From the NCBI GenBank assembly GCA_050259035.1, contig JBLMZW010000208.1:1-10522 (forward strand): DNA of 10,522 nt. The letters are read 5' to 3'. Both the position numbers and the translations under genes were made by a program. Position 1 is the stretch's first letter. Every line of letters begins with the position of its first letter. The notes beneath the pieces are model-generated. The model was not told where the DNA came from, did not search any database, and worked only from the letters and a program-made list of their open reading frames with translations. Origin of the DNA: JBLMZW01 sp050259035. Lineage in GTDB: Bacteria > Bacillota > Syntrophomonadia > Syntrophomonadales > DTU052. Positions 1 to 5,311 of the stretch are shown here, one piece after another.

Positions 1-121
1 GACAGGAGGTGAAGAGAGAAATGGCAGACTACAAGGAGATCATAGGCAAGTATAAGGATGTTCCCGGAGGACTGATTGAAGCCTATCACGCGATTCAGAA
101 GGAATACAGTTATATTCCGGA
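1..121. repeat. Terminal direct repeat, left copy
   Basis: This stretch is identical, base for base, to the last 121 bases of the window. It holds the ribosome binding site of hydC and its first 33 codons. Because the two copies lie exactly at the two ends, the simplest reading is that the sequence is a closed loop of 10,401 bases or a repeat unit of a tandem array. A 121-base overlap is also what a de Bruijn assembler with k=121 would leave on a circular path; that is inference. Confidence 0.97.
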
Positions 122-467
122 AGAAGCAGTGGCGGCAGCGGCTGAAGCATTCGGGCTACCTACTGCCAAGGCGTACGGAGTTGCAACGTTTTATTCGTAC
201 CTCAAGGTAGGCAAGCGGGGCAAAAATGTAATCCGTATTTGTGAAAGTGCTCCCTGTCATATAGCTGGTGCAGAAGCAGTGGTAGTAGCGCTGGAGAAAG
301 AATTGGGAATCAAGATGGGCGAAACAACCGCTGATGGCAAATTCACACTGGAGTTTACCGAGTGCGTGGGGCAATGCCAGGGGACTCCGGTAATAACGGT
401 AAACAGTAAACCTTATGTGGATGTAACCGCAGAAAAAATAACAGCCATACTGGCTGAATACAAGTAA
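21..467 (+). CDS. hydC: NADH-dependent [FeFe] hydrogenase, NuoE-like [2Fe-2S] subunit (HydC)
   Basis: This 148-residue protein belongs to the NuoE/HydC family of thioredoxin-fold [2Fe-2S] proteins, which pass electrons within the NADH diaphorase part of cytosolic multisubunit hydrogenases and formate dehydrogenases. The four cluster ligands are visible as Cys74-x4-Cys79 (CESAPC) and Cys115-x3-Cys119 (CVGQC). The N-terminal helical part contains the family pattern GVATFYSY around residues 53-60. The ATG at 21 is chosen because a textbook AGGAGGTGA (4-12) precedes it; an in-frame GTG at 9 would lie inside that site. hydB follows after 19 bases, so the two are almost certainly cotranscribed and cotranslated. 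No signal peptide or membrane segment is seen, so it should be cytoplasmic. It could equally serve a formate dehydrogenase, since the same subunit type is used in both enzymes. Confidence 0.93.
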   Translation: MADYKEIIGKYKDVPGGLIEAYHAIQKEYSYIPEEAVAAAAEAFGLPTAKAYGVATFYSYLKVGKRGKNVIRICESAPCHIAGAEAVVVALEKELGIKMGETTADGKFTLEFTECVGQCQGTPVITVNSKPYVDVTAEKITAILAEYK

Positions 468-486
468 ATAGAAAGGAGGGAATGAA

Positions 487-1710
487 ATGGCAGAGGAAAT
501 GCGCATAGTGCTGCGCAATTACGGCAAGATAGACCCTCTGAAGATAGAGGACTATATTAATGCCGGAGGATACAAATCATTAGAAAAAGCACGCGGCATG
601 AGCCAGGCAGATGTGATCGAAGAAATGAAGAAGTCAGGACTTCGCGGCCGCGGCGGTGCAGGATTCAACGCCGGAGTAAAATGGGGCTTTGCCTACAATG
701 CGAAAGCAGACCAGAAATATGTGGTTTGTAATGCCGACGAAGGGGAACCAGGGACTTATAAAGACCGGATCATAATGGAAAATGACCCTCAGAGTGTATT
801 AGAAGGCATGGCGATATGCGGATACGCGATAGGATCGAACAAAGGATTCATTTACTGCCGTGGGGAGTATCCCTATGTGGTGGAAAAATTGAATGAGGCC
901 ATCCAGCAGGCCAAAGCGAAAGGCGTACTGGGAGACTTCGATATCGAAGTACGTATGGGAGCCGGAGCATATGTATGCGGGGAAGAAACCGCATTAATCG
1001 AATCAATAGAAGGAAGCCGCGGAGAGCCTCGCTTCAAGCCACCGTTCCCTGGAGTAGTAGGACTGTGGGGAAAACCAACCGTAGTAAATAACGTTGAAAC
1101 CTATGCCAATATCCCGGTAATTATGGAAAAGGGTGCGGACTGGTTTAAGGGCATTGGAGCAGCCAAATACCCGGGAACCAAAGTAGTGACCATGACCGGA
1201 GATGTAAAAAACAAAACCTTCTTCGAAGTACCGACTGACACGACCATCCGGGACGTTGTATTTGGTTTTGGCGGCGGGATGGCCGGGGATAAGAAATTCA
1301 AAGCCGTACAAATTGGTGGAACCTCAGGTGGATTTATTCCGGAAAGCCTGTTGGACACCCCCATCGATTTTGATTCCATGGTAGCCATAGGAGCAACCCT
1401 GGGTTCAGGAGCAGTACTGGTAATGGACGAAACCCGGGACATCGTAGATGTAGTAGAGCGCATAGCCAAGTTCTTTGAGCATGAATCCTGTGGAAAATGT
1501 GCACCTTGCCGTGAAGGAACGATGAGGATGTACGAATTGATGGAAAACATCAACGAAGGCAAAGGAAAAGCAACCGATATCGGGTTGTTAGAGAGATTGG
1601 GAAGAGTAATGTCAGTCGCCTGCCTGTGTGGTTTGGGACAGGCTGCTCCCTCTCCGGTAATAACAACCATTAAACATTTCAGATCTGAATATGACGCGAA
1701 GGTAAAATAG
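487..1710 (+). CDS. hydB: NADH-dependent [FeFe] hydrogenase, NuoF-like FMN/NAD(H)-binding subunit (HydB, short form)
   Basis: This 407-residue NuoF/HydB homologue is the flavoprotein that should oxidise or reduce NAD(H) via FMN and exchange electrons with HydC and HydA. The glycine-rich GRGGAGF (54-60) and CNADEGEPGTYKDR (81-94) belong to the nucleotide and FMN site. GAGAYVCGEETAL (158-170) and the KPPFPG segment near 184-189 are further family blocks. The [4Fe-4S] site is Cys335-x2-Cys338-x2-Cys341, with Cys381 in CGLGQ as the fourth ligand. The protein is short: it lacks the N-terminal thioredoxin-like [2Fe-2S] extension and the C-terminal two-cluster ferredoxin domain of long HydB proteins from bifurcating hydrogenases. 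The start has an AAAGGAGGG site (472-480) six bases upstream. This short form recalls the NADH-only hydrogenase reported for Syntrophomonas wolfei; that equivalence is inferred. Confidence 0.93.
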   Translation: MAEEMRIVLRNYGKIDPLKIEDYINAGGYKSLEKARGMSQADVIEEMKKSGLRGRGGAGFNAGVKWGFAYNAKADQKYVVCNADEGEPGTYKDRIIMENDPQSVLEGMAICGYAIGSNKGFIYCRGEYPYVVEKLNEAIQQAKAKGVLGDFDIEVRMGAGAYVCGEETALIESIEGSRGEPRFKPPFPGVVGLWGKPTVVNNVETYANIPVIMEKGADWFKGIGAAKYPGTKVVTMTGDVKNKTFFEVPTDTTIRDVVFGFGGGMAGDKKFKAVQIGGTSGGFIPESLLDTPIDFDSMVAIGATLGSGAVLVMDETRDIVDVVERIAKFFEHESCGKCAPCREGTMRMYELMENINEGKGKATDIGLLERLGRVMSVACLCGLGQAAPSPVITTIKHFRSEYDAKVK

Positions 1711-1726
1711 CGAGAAAGGAGTGAAC

Positions 1727-3457
1727 ATGGGTATGGTGAATGTAACCATTGATGGAATAAAAGTATCCGTTCCTGATGGCTCAACCATTCTCGCTGCGGC
1801 TAAAGAAGCAGGTATTGTAATTCCGACTCTTTGCTATCATCCTGATCAGGCCATAAAGGCCAATTGCCGGGTATGTGTATGCGAAGTTGAAGGACAAAGA
1901 CTGCTGTCGGCCGCCTGCGCGATGCCGGTTTCCGAGGGAATGGTTATTAAAACCAAGAGTCCTAAGGTAATAGAAGCCAGAAGAACCATACTGGAATTAA
2001 TTCTGGCCCATCACCCGCAGGATTGTTTGAACTGTATCAGAAATGGGGTTTGTGAACTCCAGGACCTGGCAGCCGAATACTTTATTAGAGATAATCCATT
2101 TGAGGTTAAGTCACGAGGCTTGGCCAAGGATACGAGTACGCCCAGCCTGGTGCGTGATCCCGACAAGTGTGTTTTATGCCGCCGTTGCATAGGTGCCTGT
2201 ACAGAGATTCAGACCGTGAACGCCCTGGGTCTGGAAAATAGGGGTAGCCATGCTATGGTAGTTCCAACTTTGGGCAAAGATTTAATAGACAGCTCGTGCG
2301 TGATGTGCGGTCAGTGTATTCATGCCTGCCCGGTTGGTGCAATTTATGAAAATGAACAGATAGATGAGTTCCTGGCCGCTGTTGCCGATCCCGACAAAGT
2401 GGTGGTTACTCAGATAGCCCCCGCTATCAGAGTTGCGATTGCTGAACTGGTTGGCATGAAGACCGGTGGACTAGATATGAACGTTTTTGTCAGCGGACTT
2501 CGTCAGGTCGGATTTGATTATGTACTGCATACAAACTTTACCGCTGACTTAACCATTTTGGAGGAAGGTAACGAGCTGCTCAAGCGCCTGACCGAAGGTG
2601 GCAAGCTGCCGATGTTCACCAGCTGCAGCCCGGGCTGGATTAACTTCTGTGAAACATTCTATCCGGATTTACTGGACAATCTGTCAACCTGTAAATCCCC
2701 ACAGCAAATGTTCGGAGCACTGGCTAAAACCTATTGGGCAGATAAGATGGGCATAGATCCGTCCAAGATCTATTCCGTTTCCATCATGCCTTGCACGGCC
2801 AAGAAATTCGAAGCATCTCGTCCGGAAATGAAGGACAGCGGATATACTGATGTGGATCTGGTTCTAACTACCAGGGAAATTGGCCGCCTGTTCAAGATGG
2901 CCGGAATAGACTTCAGTAAGCTTGGACCTTCAGACTTCGATTCCTGGATGGGTAAATACACCGGAGCCGCAGTTATTTTCGGCGCAACCGGTGGGGTTAT
3001 GGAAGCCGCTCTGCGTACGGTTTACGAAGTTGTGACCAAGAAAACACTGGAGGACGTAAACTTTACCGTAGTTCGTGGTATGGAAGGAATCAAGGAAGCT
3101 GAAGTTGATCTGGATGGAACCAAGGTTAAGGTAGCCGTAGGCCACAGTCTTGGCAGTGCCCGCAAGTTAATGGATCAAGTCAGAGCAGGTGAGTCCCCTT
3201 ATCACTTTATCGAAATAATGGCTTGTCCTGGCGGATGTATTGGTGGCGGCGGTCAGCCTCTGACCAAATCTAACGTTAAACGTGCCGAACGTATAGATGC
3301 CATCTATGTCGAGGACGAAGGGCTGCCAATGAGAAAATCTCATGAGAATCCCGAAGTCAAGACTATATATGATGAGTTCCTGCATGAGCCGTTAGGCCAT
3401 AAGAGTCATGAACTCCTGCACACGCACTATCATGCAAAAAATAAGCCGTGCCTTTAA
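1727..3457 (+). CDS. hydA: [FeFe] hydrogenase catalytic subunit with NuoG-like N-terminus (HydA)
   Basis: This 576-residue M3-type [FeFe] hydrogenase catalyses proton reduction or H2 oxidation. In order, it carries a plant-type [2Fe-2S] domain (Cys36, 47, 50, 64), a His-Cys3 [4Fe-4S] site (His96, Cys100, 103, 109) and two ferredoxin-type clusters (Cys148/151/154/158 and 191/194/197/201). The H-cluster domain follows, with three signatures: TSCSPGW (298-304), MPCTAKKFE (354-362) and EIMACPGGCIGGGGQP (496-511). The C-terminus ends in the small-subunit-like motif KSHELLHTHY (559-568). It lies 16 bases after hydB. The AAAGGAG site at 1715-1721 supports ATG 1727; ATG 1733 is also possible, and GTG 1721 overlaps the site. 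No twin-arginine signal is present, so the enzyme is cytoplasmic, and HydB/HydC are the expected electron partners. Maturases HydE, HydF and HydG are not in the window. Confidence 0.96.
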   Translation: MGMVNVTIDGIKVSVPDGSTILAAAKEAGIVIPTLCYHPDQAIKANCRVCVCEVEGQRLLSAACAMPVSEGMVIKTKSPKVIEARRTILELILAHHPQDCLNCIRNGVCELQDLAAEYFIRDNPFEVKSRGLAKDTSTPSLVRDPDKCVLCRRCIGACTEIQTVNALGLENRGSHAMVVPTLGKDLIDSSCVMCGQCIHACPVGAIYENEQIDEFLAAVADPDKVVVTQIAPAIRVAIAELVGMKTGGLDMNVFVSGLRQVGFDYVLHTNFTADLTILEEGNELLKRLTEGGKLPMFTSCSPGWINFCETFYPDLLDNLSTCKSPQQMFGALAKTYWADKMGIDPSKIYSVSIMPCTAKKFEASRPEMKDSGYTDVDLVLTTREIGRLFKMAGIDFSKLGPSDFDSWMGKYTGAAVIFGATGGVMEAALRTVYEVVTKKTLEDVNFTVVRGMEGIKEAEVDLDGTKVKVAVGHSLGSARKLMDQVRAGESPYHFIEIMACPGGCIGGGGQPLTKSNVKRAERIDAIYVEDEGLPMRKSHENPEVKTIYDEFLHEPLGHKSHELLHTHYHAKNKPCL

Positions 3458-3488
3458 AGCTTAAACTATAATAACGATCGGACTACTG

Positions 3489-3520
3489 AAGGTCCCGTGA
3501 GAACCACGGGACCTTTTTTT
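3489..3520 (+). terminator. Intrinsic terminator of hydCBA
   Basis: A perfect 10-bp G/C-rich stem (AGGTCCCGTG, 3490-3499, with CACGGGACCT, 3505-3514) closes a five-base loop and is followed directly by seven T. An A-T pair (3489/3515) can extend the stem. It lies 31 bases after the hydA stop and should end the hydCBA transcript before fdhD. Confidence 0.93.
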
Positions 3521-3532
3521 ATTGCGCCAAAC

Positions 3533-3561
3533 TTGACAGAATGCGGATTGCAGCTTAGAAT
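3533..3561 (+). promoter_or_regulatory. Sigma-A type promoter for fdhD-mobB
   Basis: A perfect -35 box TTGACA (3533-3538) and a 5-of-6 -10 box TAGAAT (3556-3561) are separated by exactly 17 bases. The pair lies just after the hydA terminator and about 25 bases before the fdhD ribosome binding site. Expected transcription start is near 3568. This makes fdhD-mobB an independent, probably constitutive unit; no operator-like symmetry was noticed. Confidence 0.8.
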
Positions 3562-3603
3562 GGGCACCAAAATGGCCTCCAGGTGAAAGGAGAAAATGAA
3601 TTT

Positions 3604-4383
3604 ATGGAGCCGGTCTTTTTCCAGGAACGTATAGCCTTACGGTATAATGAGGGGCAAGTTCAACAGATTAATGAAAAAGTGGTATTTGAGGTGCCACTAA
3701 CCCTCTTTCTTAATGAAATCGAATTTGCCACCCTGGTTTGTTCACCAGACAGTTTCAAGGAACTGGCGGTTGGATTTTTATTGGGCGAGGGGCTGATTCA
3801 GCAAATTGACGACATTATTGAAATGACGACGGAAGAAGGTATTATTAAATTCTATACGAAATCAGATGCCCCGATTGCAGATAACTTCATTCGCCGTCAT
3901 TCGGCGGGGTATTTCGGAAAGGGCAAGGCAGGCTTACATTTTTCCGAGGAACGAACCATCCAGCCTGTCGAGTCCGGGACGACTTTTCAAGCTGATAATC
4001 TGCTTAAGCTGATAGAACAGTTGGAAGCCAGGTCAGGCACCTTTAAACAGACCGGCGGAGTACACGCGGCGGCATTGGGGCAAAAAGACACTTTTTTAGT
4101 TATGTACGAGGATATTGGACGTCATAACGCAGTGGATAAGGTTGCAGGCTACTTGCTTCTAAATAAAATCTCGCCGGAAGACAAATGTCTGGTATTAAGC
4201 GGGCGTATAGCATCAGAAATACTGATCAAAGCTGCCCGGTGTGGGATACCTATGGTATTATCCCGCTCAGCTCCTACCGGTATGGCTTTAAACTTGGCCG
4301 ACGAACTTGGCGTTTGCGTAGTTGGATTTGCCCGAGGTCGGCGTTTTAGTATTTACAGCCATCCGGAAAGGGTTATTCTATAA
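3604..4383 (+). CDS. fdhD: FdhD-family formate dehydrogenase accessory protein lacking the CxxC motif
   Basis: This 259-residue member of the FdhD family matches it over its whole length. Visible blocks include FKELAVGFLLGEG (51-63), GGVHAAAL, YEDIGRHNAVDK, a central SGRIASEI, and a C-terminal GFARGRRFSIYSHPERV. In E. coli, FdhD receives sulfur from IscS and transfers it to the Mo-bis-MGD cofactor of formate dehydrogenase, which needs a Cys-x2-Cys loop. Here the aligned loop reads RRHSAGYFGKGKAG (97-110) against RRRMAGRTGCGLCG recalled for E. coli, so both cysteines are replaced, by Lys106 and Ala109. The bases are unambiguous in the given sequence. ATG 3604 is chosen over an in-frame GTG at 3583 because AAAGGAG (3586-3592) lies between them. 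It may be a divergent FdhD working by another route, acting as a chaperone, or inactive. mobB follows 53 bases later. Confidence 0.9.
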   Translation: MEPVFFQERIALRYNEGQVQQINEKVVFEVPLTLFLNEIEFATLVCSPDSFKELAVGFLLGEGLIQQIDDIIEMTTEEGIIKFYTKSDAPIADNFIRRHSAGYFGKGKAGLHFSEERTIQPVESGTTFQADNLLKLIEQLEARSGTFKQTGGVHAAALGQKDTFLVMYEDIGRHNAVDKVAGYLLLNKISPEDKCLVLSGRIASEILIKAARCGIPMVLSRSAPTGMALNLADELGVCVVGFARGRRFSIYSHPERVIL

Positions 4384-4436
4384 GCTTCAGACAATAAGTA
4401 GATTAAGTCCACAGTTAGGAAAAATTTCACCCTTGA

Positions 4437-4937
4437 ATGGGGGTTTGTATATTGATACCTTATTTCATGGTTATTGGCTATTCTGATTCCGGAAAAACTA
4501 CAGTGGTCCGAGAATTGGTAAGGATATTTAAAGGCCGTGGTCTGCGGGTGGCAGCGGTAAAGCATGCGGCTCATGGTTACGATCTTGAACCCCCGGGCAA
4601 GGATTCCTGGAATTACGCCCAGGCCGGGGCAGATAAGACCATCGTAGCAGGTCCTGATTCCGTAACCACCCATGAGTTCTTTACGGAATCACCATCTTTG
4701 GATAATGTTCTGGCAGGAATCAACAACGTTGACCTGATAATTGTCGAAGGATTTAAGACTGAAAAAGGACCCAAAATCGAGGTTTTCCGCCAGGGTTTTT
4801 CTTCGTCCCGGATCAAGACTGATTCCGAGCTTCTAGCTTTAGTGACAGACGACCCCAATAGTTCGGAAGTTGTAAGTTTTAAACCCGATCAAATAGAGGC
4901 CTTGGCAGATTTCTTGCTCCAACAAATGGTTATATAA
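4437..4937 (+). CDS. mobB: MobB, molybdopterin-guanine dinucleotide biosynthesis GTP-binding adaptor
   Basis: This P-loop protein of 166 residues (from ATG 4437) resembles MobB, which binds GTP and assists MobA in attaching GMP to molybdopterin to make MGD, the cofactor form required by formate dehydrogenases. The Walker A loop is GYSDSGKTT (14-22). VKHAAHGYDL and PGKDSWNYAQAGA are the conserved MobB blocks that follow, and VDLIIVEGFK is the Walker B-like strand. An in-frame TTG at 4452, which would give a MIPYFMVIGYS N-terminus as in E. coli MobB (MIP...), is a credible alternative start; a G-run at 4439-4443 lies before it. Neither start has a strong ribosome binding site. The gene probably shares the fdhD promoter. 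MobA is not in this window. Confidence 0.9.
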   Translation: MGVCILIPYFMVIGYSDSGKTTVVRELVRIFKGRGLRVAAVKHAAHGYDLEPPGKDSWNYAQAGADKTIVAGPDSVTTHEFFTESPSLDNVLAGINNVDLIIVEGFKTEKGPKIEVFRQGFSSSRIKTDSELLALVTDDPNSSEVVSFKPDQIEALADFLLQQMVI

Positions 4938-4955
4938 ACCATCACATTTAGTAAT

Positions 4956-4985
4956 TGGACAAAGTCACTTCAAGACTCCTACAAT
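4956..4985 (+). promoter_or_regulatory. Possible promoter of the fdhA leader transcript
   Basis: TGGACA (4956-4961, five of six -35 bases) and TACAAT (4980-4985, five of six -10 bases) are 18 bases apart, in the A/T-rich stretch right after mobB. This would start a transcript near 4992, with a leader of about 320 bases before fdhA. A 7-bp inverted repeat, TAATTGG (4952-4958) and CCAATTA (4994-5000), flanks it and could be an operator or chance. Read-through from mobB is also possible, since no terminator follows mobB. Confidence 0.45.
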
Positions 4986-5072
4986 ATATTTAGCCAATTA
5001 TATCAGAATTTAAAAGAAGTTTTTAGGACATTTTCAACTAAAAACCGAACATATTTTTTTACTCCGAGCTTA

Positions 5073-5175
5073 TTTGCCTAAAGTATTCGTACCATGGCAA
5101 AAAGCCGATAGGTTTGCTTGGAAACGAGTTAGCCTCCCGTGTTTGGAAAGGAGTTTAGGTTGACATGAGTCGGCA
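5073..5175 (+). ncRNA. Structured leader RNA upstream of fdhA (candidate riboswitch/attenuator)
   Basis: Three hairpins or helices can be drawn by eye. TTTGCC (5073-5078) pairs with GGCAAA (5096-5101), topped by GTA-TTCG-TAC. Next, GCCGA (5104-5108) pairs with TCGGC (5170-5174) and encloses the rest. Inside, 5110-5120 pairs with 5125-5135 around a GAAA tetraloop, with a single T-T mismatch. TTGGAAAGG (5143-5151), inside the enclosed part, repeats the 3' arm of the downstream terminator and is fully complementary to its 5' arm (5225-5233), so it could act as an antiterminator. Placement before a Mo/W-cofactor enzyme suggests a Moco/Tuco-class sensor, but the consensus could not be confirmed. 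Other ligands or a protein-controlled attenuator remain possible. Confidence 0.55.
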
Positions 5176-5217
5176 TGATTGTGTCTGCTTCTTGTCAGGC
5201 TATTTTATGTTGTTTCA

Positions 5218-5256
5218 AAAAAGACCTTTCCAACTACAGGTTGGAAAGGTCTTTTT
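5218..5256 (+). terminator. Intrinsic terminator or attenuator before fdhA
   Basis: Bases 5218-5234 and 5240-5256 form a perfect 17-bp stem, A-rich at its 5' foot and ending in a T run (5252-5256, then ATTT), around a five-base loop. The core arms are AGACCTTTCCAAC and GTTGGAAAGGTCT. It lies 55 bases before the fdhA start and 42 bases after the folded leader, so it would stop transcription before fdhA unless the leader pairs with its 5' arm. Its A/T ends make it look bidirectional. Confidence 0.88.
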
Positions 5257-5311
5257 ATTTGCGTCCACTTGTATAGATATATAGCCAAGTTTTTTGAAAG
5301 GAGTGGTCATA

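Noticed and set aside
156..518. A 120-codon open frame on the minus strand over hydC, and similar minus-strand frames over hydB, hydA, mobB, fdhA and the MoeA genes
   Set aside because: They lie opposite strongly conserved genes, have no ribosome binding sites noticed, and show no recognisable motifs; they are antisense shadows.
4952..5000. Inverted repeat TAATTGG/CCAATTA around the possible fdhA promoter as a regulator site
   Set aside because: Only 7 bp with a 35-base spacer in A/T-rich sequence; chance is likely, so it is mentioned only under the promoter.
5073..5175. Firm assignment of the fdhA leader to the Moco riboswitch, c-di-GMP-I or cobalamin class
   Set aside because: Conserved core sequences of c-di-GMP-I and cobalamin riboswitches were not found, and the Moco consensus could not be checked from memory, so only a candidate structured leader is reported.
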